A stretch of DNA of 21,456 nt from Bacteroidales bacterium UBA4284 (GTDB lineage Bacteria > Bacteroidota > Bacteroidia > Bacteroidales > UBA932): NCBI GenBank assembly GCA_002395925.1, contig DGVM01000192.1, positions 5,047 to 26,502 on the forward strand, written 5' to 3'. Below, one piece after another: positions 5,385-13,401 of the stretch (its first letter is position 1; the number at the start of each line of letters is the position of its first letter). The notes beneath the pieces were generated by a model, which had not been told where the DNA came from, did not search any database, and was given only the letters and a program-made list of their open reading frames with translations. The position numbers and the translations under genes are program-made.

Positions 5385-6578
5385 ATGAACGAGAATATCA
5401 GCAACATCTTCCTCCGCTCAACCGCAATCCTGCGGGTGCTGGCACCGGTAATCCTGGTGCTTCTCGTTCTCGTTCCCTGCAGCGCCCAGACCCGCAGCAC
5501 AGAATGCGAAGACGGCTCCTACGCTTTCGACTTCCAGGTATTCTTCCCCGTCAACATTTCCTCGCTGGAAAGGGACTATCTGGAGAATGCACGTACCTTC
5601 CGCATCCTGGACAGCGTGCTTGCAGTCCACGGCACCGCCGCAGTGGAGACCGTCAGGGTAGTTGCCCAGTCCTCCCCTGAGGGCCCGGATGATTACAACC
5701 TCATACTCGCCCAGCAGCGTGCCGCCTCTATGCGGGAATATCTGGTCGCCCTGCACCCCGAGCTCGAAGGCAAGATCATCACCGACGCCTCCGTAGCCCG
5801 CTGGCCCAGAGGCCGCAGAAGCCTCGCCCGCCTGCGCTATGCCGCGTTCCGGCTTGTTTTCCCCTACGACATAAGCATTCCCGTTCTGCCTGCCGAGACG
5901 ATAGACGAATCATACTATCTCCCCATCGTCGTCAGCGACGAACCTTTCACGTTCGACGACGAGCCTATCTACGTCAGCATCCCCGTCGTCGGCGCCCCCC
6001 GGGACAATGAGAAGATTCCCGTCACAATAGCGGCCGTCAAGACCAACCTGCTGTACGATGCCGCCACGATTTACAACGTCGAGCTCGAATTCCCCATCGC
6101 AGACCGCTGGTCCATAGCTGTGGAGGATATCTTCCCCTGGTGGGAGTACAGCTTCATGTGGTGCCTCCAGATGTGGGAGATGGGAATCGAGGGCCGTTAT
6201 TGGTTCACCCCCTGGGAGCCCCACGGAGCCGACAAGCTCAAGGGCTTCTTCGCCGGAGTTTACGGCATGTCCTCCAAGTACGACTTCCAGTGGAACACTT
6301 CGGTCGATTATCAGGGTGAATACTGGTCGGCGGGCATCACCGGCGGCTATTCCATGCCCATCGGCGAGAGCAGGAAATGCCGTCTGGAGTTCAGCCTCTG
6401 CCTCGGCTTCCTGCACTCGGACTGGCGCCACTACTACCCCACCGACGCCTACGACAAACTTATACGCGACAAGGCCAATTCTGGCATCGTCGATTACTGG
6501 GGCCCCACCAAGGCCAAGGTGAGTCTGGTGATTCCCATCAACGTAAAGCTGCCCAAAAAGGAGGTGCGCCATGACTAA
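5385..6578 (+). CDS. DUF3575 outer-membrane protein with OmpA-like domain, 397 aa
   Basis: A signal peptide (about residues 1-35, ending C-S-A-Q) shows export. Residues about 85-160 resemble an OmpA-type peptidoglycan-binding fold (S-P-E-G-P-x-x-Y-N, then L-A-x-x-R-A-x-x-x-x-x-Y-L). Residues about 213-397 match DUF3575, starting at V-K-T-N-L-L-Y-D-A (218-226) and continuing as alternating aromatic and polar strands typical of a small outer-membrane beta-barrel. This family commonly opens Bacteroidales fimbrillin operons and is thought to anchor or help display the pilus; its exact role is not established. It is the first gene after the pilus promoter and overlaps the DUF5119 gene by 8 bp. The ATG at 5385 gives a complete signal peptide. 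Confidence 0.85.
   Translation: MNENISNIFLRSTAILRVLAPVILVLLVLVPCSAQTRSTECEDGSYAFDFQVFFPVNISSLERDYLENARTFRILDSVLAVHGTAAVETVRVVAQSSPEGPDDYNLILAQQRAASMREYLVALHPELEGKIITDASVARWPRGRRSLARLRYAAFRLVFPYDISIPVLPAETIDESYYLPIVVSDEPFTFDDEPIYVSIPVVGAPRDNEKIPVTIAAVKTNLLYDAATIYNVELEFPIADRWSIAVEDIFPWWEYSFMWCLQMWEMGIEGRYWFTPWEPHGADKLKGFFAGVYGMSSKYDFQWNTSVDYQGEYWSAGITGGYSMPIGESRKCRLEFSLCLGFLHSDWRHYYPTDAYDKLIRDKANSGIVDYWGPTKAKVSLVIPINVKLPKKEVRHD
6558..6566 (+). promoter_or_regulatory. Strong Shine-Dalgarno sequence for the DUF5119 gene
   Basis: AAGGAGGTG lies 4 bases before the ATG at 6571 and inside the last codons of the DUF3575 gene. It is a full match to the canonical anti-SD. Other starts in this window have AT- or A-rich leaders or stop-start overlaps instead, as is usual in Bacteroidota. 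Confidence 0.55.
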
Positions 6579-7620
6579 ATTCATCCGCACCGCACTTATC
6601 ATGCTCGCAGTGCTGCTGTCAGCCGCTGCATGCGACAGACGCGCCCTGAACGACCCCAACGAACTTGTCAAAATACGTGTAGAGGTCGATATCCAGGCCA
6701 TCCAAAACATCACCACACACGTCTATAACGAGAAGATTCCCGCACCGAGCCTCAACACCGACATGATGCGCATCATGGTCTATGATCCGGGCACCAAGAA
6801 TGTCGTAACGCAGAGCTTCATTTCGAACAAGACTTACAACGAGAAGGGCGAGCAGGTATTCAACGGTACGCTGAACATCGGATTCGGTACTTTTGACATG
6901 CTGATTTACAACTTCGATACTCCCACCACCCAGGTGCGCCAGGAGAGCAACGAGCTCAGCGCTCTCGCCTACACGAACCCGATTCCGGAGGTCCAGCAGA
7001 GCAAGTACATGGCCAGCAAGGCCCAGAGAGACGTAGCCGGCAACTTCTCCATCAACTACGAGCCCGACCACTTCGTCGTAGCCCGCGAGCACAACCTCCG
7101 TATCTCCCCCCGTGATACGGTAGTCGTAATCGAGACCACGGCCAAGACGATAATCGATACATACTACCTCCAGATTCACGTCGAAGGCATGCAATTTGCG
7201 TCAGCGGCTACAGCCGTCATCTCCGGTCTGTCTCCGTCCAACCATTTCGGACCCAACGAGCGCACCGAAGACCCCACCGCGGGCGTATGCTTCGACATGG
7301 TAAAAAGTACCGACGAGCATTATGCAGGCAGCAACAAGGACGTCCTTTGCGCCGTATTCAACACCTTCGGCAAGATTGAAGACGTCCCCAGCGACCTCAT
7401 AGTCACGTTCAACGTGACCGATACCGCAGGTAACCTGCTGCAGTTCGATTTCGACCTCAACACCGTATTCAAGACGCAGGAGGCAATAGACTACCACTGG
7501 CTGCTTATAGACGAAACGATAACGATACCCGACCCGGGCACGACTCCCCCTCAGGGAAGCGGCGGATTCCAGCCCAGGGTCGATGACTGGGAAGAAGAAC
7601 AAGGAGAAATAGTGCTGTAA
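6571..7620 (+). CDS. DUF5119-type pilus lipoprotein, 349 aa
   Basis: Signal peptide with lipobox A-A-A-C (Cys21) followed by D-R-R and V-K-I-R-V-E-V-D-I, as in DUF5119/FimB-Mfa2-like lipoproteins of Bacteroidales fimbrial loci. The body is predicted mostly beta, and the C-terminus is a short acidic tail after a G-T-T-P-P-Q-G-S-G-G linker. It lacks the F-D-P-A-V-x-x-W tail of the polymerising subunits, which fits a base or anchor role better than a shaft role. In Porphyromonas, Mfa2 and FimB act as anchor and length regulator; that function is transferred only by analogy. Its start overlaps the preceding gene by 8 bp, and its stop shares one base with the next ATG (TAATG). Confidence 0.75.
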   Translation: MTKFIRTALIMLAVLLSAAACDRRALNDPNELVKIRVEVDIQAIQNITTHVYNEKIPAPSLNTDMMRIMVYDPGTKNVVTQSFISNKTYNEKGEQVFNGTLNIGFGTFDMLIYNFDTPTTQVRQESNELSALAYTNPIPEVQQSKYMASKAQRDVAGNFSINYEPDHFVVAREHNLRISPRDTVVVIETTAKTIIDTYYLQIHVEGMQFASAATAVISGLSPSNHFGPNERTEDPTAGVCFDMVKSTDEHYAGSNKDVLCAVFNTFGKIEDVPSDLIVTFNVTDTAGNLLQFDFDLNTVFKTQEAIDYHWLLIDETITIPDPGTTPPQGSGGFQPRVDDWEEEQGEIVL

Positions 7621-8687
7621 TGAATAACAGGCTCAACATAGTTGCACTCGCCATTCTGGTGGCCCTCTGTGGTTGCACCAGGATCGACGTCGTGCCCGCT
7701 CCCGAGAAGGCCATCACCTTCGCGGTCGGCAACTATGCTGCCCAGACCAAATCTGAGTCTGTACTTCCTGAGTTCCAGGAGTTCAGCACACGAGCCTGGC
7801 TCTACGCAGAAGGCATAAGCGGCGCTCAGGACTTCTTCGGCGCTTCTGGCGAAAGAATCATCTGGGACGGCACGTCCGAGTGGCAGCCCAGCCATATTTA
7901 CTACTGGCCCAAGAGCAGCTTGAGCTATCTCAACTTCGTTTCCTGGTACGATGCCAACGGCGCTCCTTCCACCATCAGTGAAACGACCATGGCATGGAAC
8001 GACCGTACCATCGTCCCCGATGACAACATCCTCTGGGCCGATGCAGCATGGCACTTCAACGACAATGCCGCCACCTACCTGTACGACGGCGTTACCGGCG
8101 GAGTGCCGACCCTTTTCCATCATGCGCTTGCGAGGGTCAAGTTCCAGGCCAAGGCGACCCCTCTCTCGGAAGGGAACACCACCTGGAGCGTCACGCTCAG
8201 CGACATAGTCCTCAGCAGCGTATATCATACCGGCAGCCTCAGCCTCACCAATGCCGATCCGGGCACACGCCAGACCAGGGCATGGTGGAGGACCGGTTCC
8301 GCAGCGGGTACCGCCCCCAGATGGAGCACTTCCGGCACCGTCGGCACCATAGAAGGTGATTCGTCAAGCTTTACGCTTTCCCAGGACGACGTTTTCGTTC
8401 CCGTCATCGACACCAGAAGCGTCCTTCCCCAGTCCACCTCGGGAATGGTCCTGACCTTCGTGTACGACATACGCACCGACTACGACTCCACGGGGAGCAA
8501 TTACACGGTAGAAAAGGTCCACGCCAGCATCAACCTCTCAGAGTTCTCCGGCAGCACCGGCGAATGGAAGATGAATTACGAAACTACTTACAACATTATA
8601 ATCAACCCCAAGACCAACCTCATACTCTTCGACCCGTCCTGCACCGAGTGGCAGTCCGATCCGAACAACAAGATGTACATAGAATAA
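7620..8687 (+). CDS. Fimbrillin family lipoprotein 1 of the array, 355 aa
   Basis: Lipobox L-C-G-C (Cys19), then a first beta-strand (I-T-F-A-V-G-N-Y) and the candidate processing site Q-T-K-S (Lys44). Family landmarks follow: Y-Y-W-P-K at 94-98 and G-V-P-T-L-F-H-H-A-L-A at 161-171. The C-terminal L-F-D-P-S-C-T-E-W is a variant of the F-D-P-A-V-x-x-W donor-strand segment seen in its paralogues, with Phe at 337, 19 residues from the end. It is most like the next gene: both have S-E-S-V-L/A-E-S-V-L after the Lys, an A-E-G motif and F-F-G-A-S/D-G-E. It should be a type V pilus shaft or minor subunit. The start shares one base with the preceding stop, so translation is probably coupled. Confidence 0.85.
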   Translation: MNNRLNIVALAILVALCGCTRIDVVPAPEKAITFAVGNYAAQTKSESVLPEFQEFSTRAWLYAEGISGAQDFFGASGERIIWDGTSEWQPSHIYYWPKSSLSYLNFVSWYDANGAPSTISETTMAWNDRTIVPDDNILWADAAWHFNDNAATYLYDGVTGGVPTLFHHALARVKFQAKATPLSEGNTTWSVTLSDIVLSSVYHTGSLSLTNADPGTRQTRAWWRTGSAAGTAPRWSTSGTVGTIEGDSSSFTLSQDDVFVPVIDTRSVLPQSTSGMVLTFVYDIRTDYDSTGSNYTVEKVHASINLSEFSGSTGEWKMNYETTYNIIINPKTNLILFDPSCTEWQSDPNNKMYIE

Positions 8688-8720
8688 TTATTAACAAACA
8701 ATACTAACACAATGCGCATT

Positions 8721-9866
8721 ATGAAAAAGTATTTGATCATCGCAGCAGCGGCTCTGGCAGCCAGCGTCGCCTGCAAGAAGGTGGCTGTCGACGAGACTCC
8801 TCTCACTCCCGTGAAGTTCAGCGTCGCCAACTACGTTCCCCAGACCAAGGCCGAATCCGTCCTGAGCGAATTCACCGCATTCCAGTGCAAGGCCTTCATG
8901 CACGCCGAGGGCGTGGACATCATCGGAGGTGCCGACCAGGGCACTTTCCAGAACTTCTTCGGTGCCGACGGTGAGACCATTTCTGCCAACGACCCTGTCA
9001 ACGCAACGGAATGGGCTCCCAGCCACACCTACTACTGGCCCAAGGGCACTGTCAGCTACGTGAACTTCGTAGGCTGGTACGGCACCGACGGCACCAATCC
9101 TGTCGCCCCCACCGTCAGCTACGCTTATGCAAGCAGCAAGTGGACCGCTACCATGACCTGGAACTTCACTGCACCCGCAGTCGGACAGACCGGTAACAAC
9201 CTTCTCTACGCAGACATGGCATGGCGTTACAAGGAGAATGCAAGTGGAACCTATGGCGTCAGCAAGAATGTAAGCGAAGGCGTTCCCATGCTCTTCCACC
9301 ACGCTCTTGCCCAGATCAACGTCAAGGCTTACGCCGAATCAGGCAGCAGCCCTGCACTCACCGCCGGCTCCGGCAACGTCACCGACGGCATCGCCACCTG
9401 GGCAATCACCCTCAAGAACGTGAAGATCACTCCCGTCAACAAGGCCGGTACTCTCACCCTCACCAATGAGGATCCCGGAACCAACAAGACTCAGGCATGG
9501 ACCGGTGAGTGGACAGGATCCGACACCGCCGGCGACTTCGCCGCAGCCGATTACACCGTCGACAAGGTAACGAAGGCAACCGCAGGCGATTTCATCGCAG
9601 CTACCTGCGTTCTTCCTCAGACCCTCGGGGCAAGCGTAGTCCTCAGCTTCGACATGCAGATTGTCACCAGCTACGCTGCCGGACAGAGCAACACCGAAAT
9701 CATCCCTGTTTCCATCAAGCTCAACGACATGGGAACAGCTGCCTGGGAGCAGAACCACAAGTACACCTACTACATCAAGGTGGTTCCCAACCAGAACAAG
9801 GTTCTCTTCGATCCCGCTCTTGATGCAGCATGGATTGAGGGTACGACAACCGATCAGACCATCTAA
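8721..9866 (+). CDS. Fimbrillin family lipoprotein 2, probable major subunit, 381 aa
   Basis: Lipobox S-V-A-C (Cys18), processing site P-Q-T-K-A (Lys43), Y-Y-W-P-K, G-V-P-M-L-F-H-H-A-L-A and a C-terminal L-F-D-P-A-L-D-A-A-W (Phe 19 residues from the end). All landmarks of a type V pilin are present. Start: ATG at 8721 rather than the ATG three codons upstream (8712), because the next paralogue repeats the same CGCATT-ATG-AAA-AAG context and the signal peptides then align with Cys at 18. Codon use is extreme: every lysine after codon 2 is AAG, and C-ending codons dominate, as in highly expressed genes. This makes it a good candidate for the main shaft subunit. A GC-rich hairpin follows its stop codon. 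Confidence 0.85.
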   Translation: MKKYLIIAAAALAASVACKKVAVDETPLTPVKFSVANYVPQTKAESVLSEFTAFQCKAFMHAEGVDIIGGADQGTFQNFFGADGETISANDPVNATEWAPSHTYYWPKGTVSYVNFVGWYGTDGTNPVAPTVSYAYASSKWTATMTWNFTAPAVGQTGNNLLYADMAWRYKENASGTYGVSKNVSEGVPMLFHHALAQINVKAYAESGSSPALTAGSGNVTDGIATWAITLKNVKITPVNKAGTLTLTNEDPGTNKTQAWTGEWTGSDTAGDFAAADYTVDKVTKATAGDFIAATCVLPQTLGASVVLSFDMQIVTSYAAGQSNTEIIPVSIKLNDMGTAAWEQNHKYTYYIKVVPNQNKVLFDPALDAAWIEGTTTDQTI

Positions 9867-9874
9867 GACTTTCT

Positions 9875-9904
9875 GGCCAGGGGCGGCTGACCCCGCCCCC
9901 GGTC
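9875..9904 (+). other. Intercistronic GC-rich hairpin A
   Basis: The 12-base arms 9875-9886 and 9893-9904 pair around the loop CTGACC. The inner seven pairs (GGGGCGG/CCGCCCC) are perfect; the outer part has one A-C mismatch and one G-T wobble. No T-run follows (CCCCAAATAAAT), so it is not a standard terminator. It sits 8 bp past a fimbrillin stop and 51 bp before the next ATG. It shares its architecture with hairpin B at 12220-12249. Possible roles: mRNA processing or 3'-end protection, or partial attenuation. Confidence 0.6.
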
Positions 9905-9955
9905 CCCAAATAAATATTATCAAACATTAATCAACAACATTTAAAACAACGCATT

Positions 9956-11035
9956 ATGAAAAAGTATTTCATCATCGCAGCCGCAGTTATCGCAGCGGCA
10001 ACCGCTTGCAAGAAGACTGACATCAACGAGCAGCCCGGCAAGGCTATCGCATTCCAGGTAGCAAACTACCTCCCCCAGACCAAGGCAGGAGAAGTCAAAT
10101 TCGACGAATCCAAGACCTTCAACACCTACGCTTGGTTCCACCCCACGAGCGGCGCAGCCCAGGCTTTCATGGACAATGAGACCATCAAATGGCAGGATGC
10201 CGCCAAGCAGTGGGCTTCCGACCGCGTCTATTTCTGGCCCAAGACCGGATACGTCAACTTCTTCTCCTATGCAGGCACTCCCGTTCCGGCAATGACCGAC
10301 GGAACCGCCACCTACACCGACAAGACCATCGCCATCAGCGATGACGCGATGCTTGCCAGCGCGGCATACCGTTATGCCAACTCCGACGCCAACGAATACG
10401 GTCTGCAGTACGGTTCTGCAAATACCGACGTCACCGGTGTTCCCACCCTGTTCCACCACCTGCTTTCCCAGGTCAGCGTAATCGTCAAGTTCGACGCTTC
10501 CGGCATCGCCGATGCCAAGAACAAGTGGGATCTCACCGTCAACTCCCTTGCACTCAACTACGACAACAAGGGTTCCCTCACCGTCAACTTCACCGATCCC
10601 GGTGCAACCGGACAGGACTGGCCTTACACCACCGCAGGTTACAACTGGACTCCCTCCGGAGTATATGCCAACCTCCCCGCAACCGTTGCAGCCAGCGTCG
10701 GCGCAGTCCAGACTACCGTAGCTCCCAATGTTTCCGCAGGTCTCACCTTCTTCGATGCCATCAGCGTTCTTCCCCAGGCCCTGACCAACAGCGCCACCAT
10801 CGATCTTAACTACACCCTCAAGCACTACTACGACAACGTAGAGCAGATCTACGAGACCGTTGACCTCCCCGGCATCAAGCTCACCGACTTCACCGCCGAG
10901 TCCATCACCGCATGGAACATGAACTACAAGTACACCTACACCATCACCATCAAGCCCAACAAGACCGTCACCTTCGATCCCGCTGTCGAGCCTTGGCAGG
11001 AGAAAGCTGCAGGTTACACCTACCCCAACGACTAA
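9956..11035 (+). CDS. Fimbrillin family lipoprotein 3, 359 aa
   Basis: Lipobox A-T-A-C (Cys18), processing site P-Q-T-K-A (Lys43), Y-F-W-P-K, G-V-P-T-L-F-H-H-L-L-S, and F-D-P-A-V-E-P-W beginning 20 residues from the C-terminus. The signal peptide and the V-A-N-Y-L-P-Q-T-K-A segment are closest to array member 2, while the middle of the protein differs. Codon use is strongly biased to AAG and C-ending codons. The ATG is preceded by an A-rich leader after hairpin A, and the gap is 89 bp. Predicted type V pilus subunit, exported as a lipoprotein and polymerised at the cell surface. Confidence 0.85.
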   Translation: MKKYFIIAAAVIAAATACKKTDINEQPGKAIAFQVANYLPQTKAGEVKFDESKTFNTYAWFHPTSGAAQAFMDNETIKWQDAAKQWASDRVYFWPKTGYVNFFSYAGTPVPAMTDGTATYTDKTIAISDDAMLASAAYRYANSDANEYGLQYGSANTDVTGVPTLFHHLLSQVSVIVKFDASGIADAKNKWDLTVNSLALNYDNKGSLTVNFTDPGATGQDWPYTTAGYNWTPSGVYANLPATVAASVGAVQTTVAPNVSAGLTFFDAISVLPQALTNSATIDLNYTLKHYYDNVEQIYETVDLPGIKLTDFTAESITAWNMNYKYTYTITIKPNKTVTFDPAVEPWQEKAAGYTYPND

Positions 11036-11067
11036 TCAAACCCTAATTGCATAATACAGAAATAGAT

Positions 11068-12177
11068 ATGAAAAAGTTTCTCTTCATTGCAATCGCAGCG
11101 ACCATAGCTCTGGCCGGCTGCAAGAAGACCGAGGTCTATACCCCCGACCAGGTCATCAACTTCAAGGTGGCCAACCGCGTCCAGACCAAGGCCACCACTG
11201 GCTCCGAGTACACCAACGGCGCTTTCGGTACCTATGCATGGTTCAACGGAACCAACGAGTTCATGGTGAATGAGAAAGTCGACAAGAGCGGAAGCGAATG
11301 GACTACCGTGGACCACACCTTCTACTGGCCCAAGACCGGCAGCATCGATTTCATCTCCTACTCCCCCTTCAACGGAACTTCCGACACTCCCGGAACCGTC
11401 CCTGTAGTCACCGCCAACAGTATTGTTTACACCGACTACACCGCCGCTGACGTTGATCTCATGTACGCCGACAAGGTCACCTGCGCTTCCGAGTCAGGTG
11501 TCAACCTCGACGAAATCAACGACGGCATCGATTCAGGCTTTACCGGTGTCCCTACCCTTTTCCGCCACGCTCTCGCAAAGCTCGCTTTCAAAATCAGGGC
11601 AAACTTCGTAGAGTATGACGACCCTGCCAACGGCAGCCACACCGAGTGGGAAGTCACCGTCAACAGCGCCAAAATCAGCGGATTCAAGACCACCGGTTCC
11701 TGCACCCTCAACTGGGTATCCGGAGCATGGGAGAAACCTTCCGTAACCGTCGGTACCGAAACATACAACGTATGGACCGGCCTCAGCGGCGCTTCTGCCA
11801 ACCAGGAGCTTATCACCACTCCCGTAGTCCTCACCACCACAGCACAGGACATCGCTCCCGCCAACGGATACGTAATGCCTCAGGTACTTGAGGACGGTGC
11901 ACAGATCCTCGCCCTCGATTTCCACATCAAGACCACCCTCTCCAATGGCAAAACCATCGAAGAAGACGTCACCAAAACCGTGGATATCAAGGCCATCTCC
12001 AGCCTGAAGGCATGGCAGATGAACGAGAACATCGTTTACACCATCTCCATCAAGCCCACCGCAAAGGCAAACGGTCCTTCCGGTCAGGATGACACCCCCG
12101 AGGATGTCGTCATCACCTTCGACCCCGCCGTTGCAGAATGGACGAATGTTGATGCATCCGCATCCATCCAGCTTTAA
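11068..12177 (+). CDS. Fimbrillin family lipoprotein 4, 369 aa
   Basis: Lipobox L-A-G-C (Cys18), processing site V-Q-T-K-A (Lys41, with an Arg four residues earlier), F-Y-W-P-K, G-V-P-T-L-F-R-H-A-L-A and F-D-P-A-V-A-E-W with Phe 19 residues from the end. The in-frame TTG at 11047 is rejected as the start because ATG 11068 aligns the signal peptide with its paralogues. Members 4, 5 and 6 form a subgroup: they share F-M-V-N-E/F-M-N-N-E near residue 70, I-D-F-I-S-Y/V-D-F-L-C-Y after W-P-K, and a D-x-M-Y-A-D-K motif. Just before the donor-strand segment is an insert with G-P-S-G-Q-D-D-T-P-E-D, probably a flexible linker. Predicted shaft or accessory pilin. Confidence 0.85.
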   Translation: MKKFLFIAIAATIALAGCKKTEVYTPDQVINFKVANRVQTKATTGSEYTNGAFGTYAWFNGTNEFMVNEKVDKSGSEWTTVDHTFYWPKTGSIDFISYSPFNGTSDTPGTVPVVTANSIVYTDYTAADVDLMYADKVTCASESGVNLDEINDGIDSGFTGVPTLFRHALAKLAFKIRANFVEYDDPANGSHTEWEVTVNSAKISGFKTTGSCTLNWVSGAWEKPSVTVGTETYNVWTGLSGASANQELITTPVVLTTTAQDIAPANGYVMPQVLEDGAQILALDFHIKTTLSNGKTIEEDVTKTVDIKAISSLKAWQMNENIVYTISIKPTAKANGPSGQDDTPEDVVITFDPAVAEWTNVDASASIQL

Positions 12178-12219
12178 TGCAACGCGAGATTTGTTGATTT
12201 CATAATGCATTTATATATT

Positions 12220-12249
12220 GCCTGGGGGTGGCTGATCCTGCCCCTGGGC
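12220..12249 (+). other. Intercistronic GC-rich hairpin B
   Basis: Arms 12220-12231 and 12238-12249 form twelve continuous pairs (four of them G-T wobbles) around the loop CTGATC. Compared with hairpin A, arm length, loop length and loop sequence (CTGAYC) are kept; one pair changes from G-T to C-G and three others change through wobble, which preserves the fold. The CCCCA that follows is also shared with hairpin A. No T-run follows. It is 42 bp past the stop of array member 4 and 22 bp before the ATG of member 5. Confidence 0.6.
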
Positions 12250-12271
12250 CCCAGAAACGAATAATAATGAT

Positions 12272-13372
12272 ATGAAAAAGTACCTGATTTTCGCAGCCAT
12301 GGCCACCATTGCACTGGCCTCCTGCTCCAAGACTGAAACAAGCAGTCCCGACCTCGAGATTACATTCCAGGTTGCCCGCCACAGCGCAGCCGTAACCAAG
12401 GCCGAAACCGATTACAAGGATGAATACTCATCTGTTTCATTCGGAGCATACGCCTGGTACAAGGGTGTAAACGCCTCAGACAACACCGATTTCATGGTAA
12501 ACCAGGAAGTCTCCTACAACAGCAGCGAGAATTACTGGGCACCCAAAGGCACCACATATTACTGGCCCAAGTCTGGTTCGATTGATTTCATCTGCTATTC
12601 CCCCTACACGGCCGACGGCGTCAATGCACCCAAGCCCGTGGTAACGGAAGCCGGCATCAGCTATCCCGCATGGGATGTCAACGCCCATCCTGACGTAGAT
12701 ATAATGTATGCCGACAAAGTGACCGGCCTGACCGGCAACTCCATGACCTATTATTATGAAGGAGTTCCCACGCTCTTCCGCCACGCCCTCGCGAAGGTGA
12801 GTTTCCAGGTAAGCGCTACCTATCTCGAGAAGACCGCCCCCACAGGTGACAAGACCCGCTGGGAGATTACGGTCAACAGCATCACGCTCACGGACATCCT
12901 CACCTCCGGCTCTCTTAACCTCACCCTTAACCCGGACGGCACATGGGGCAAGCCCGCAGACAACGTTTGGACAAGCGACGGCAGCAAGACCGACCTTTCA
13001 CTGGACGTATCAAGTCTGACAGACCTTACCACCAATCCCCAGAACCTTGATGCCGGAATTTACGTTCTTCCTCAGTCTCTGAGCGAGGGACAGGGAGTCA
13101 ACCTGAACGTGACAATCAAGACCTATCGCGACACCAACGACGGCACAGGCGAGCATCTCGTACTCACCGAAACCGGCGTCGATGTACCCGCACTCCTCTC
13201 CGGCGGTTCCCTGACTTCCTGGGGAATCAACCAGAACGTAACCTACAACTTCAACTTCGCTCCCAGCCTCAACGACCCCTCTTCTTCGGCGGACGAACCC
13301 ATCGAAATCCGCTTCGACCCTGCAGTATCCGACTGGGAGGTCATAACAGTGAACGCTGGCATTACTGTGTAA
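12272..13372 (+). CDS. Fimbrillin family lipoprotein 5, 366 aa
   Basis: Lipobox L-A-S-C (Cys18), processing site A-V-T-K-A (Lys43), Y-Y-W-P-K, G-V-P-T-L-F-R-H-A-L-A, and F-D-P-A-V-S-D-W with Phe 19 residues from the end. The signal peptide region (A-T-I-A-L-A-S-C-S-K-T-E) is very like that of array member 4, which suggests a fairly recent local duplication. A serine- and acid-rich linker (D-P-S-S-S-A-D-E-P) precedes the donor-strand segment. Predicted type V pilus subunit. The gap to the next gene is only 29 bp and AT-rich, with no hairpin. Confidence 0.85.
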   Translation: MKKYLIFAAMATIALASCSKTETSSPDLEITFQVARHSAAVTKAETDYKDEYSSVSFGAYAWYKGVNASDNTDFMVNQEVSYNSSENYWAPKGTTYYWPKSGSIDFICYSPYTADGVNAPKPVVTEAGISYPAWDVNAHPDVDIMYADKVTGLTGNSMTYYYEGVPTLFRHALAKVSFQVSATYLEKTAPTGDKTRWEITVNSITLTDILTSGSLNLTLNPDGTWGKPADNVWTSDGSKTDLSLDVSSLTDLTTNPQNLDAGIYVLPQSLSEGQGVNLNVTIKTYRDTNDGTGEHLVLTETGVDVPALLSGGSLTSWGINQNVTYNFNFAPSLNDPSSSADEPIEIRFDPAVSDWEVITVNAGITV

Positions 13373-13401
13373 TTAGTTAATTAGTAAAGATATACAAAAG
13401 A

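Noticed and set aside
9941..10825. Long open frame of 294 codons on the minus strand opposite fimbrillin 3
   Set aside because: It is an antisense shadow caused by the strong codon bias of the plus-strand gene. The product is Gly/Val-rich with no signal peptide or motif, and similar shadows lie opposite most pilin genes.
12190..12222. Internal promoter before fimbrillin 5 (TTTG at 12190 and TATATTG near 12213)
   Set aside because: The -7 region lacks one T of TAnnTTTG at any allowed spacing, so the match is weaker than the five accepted promoters.
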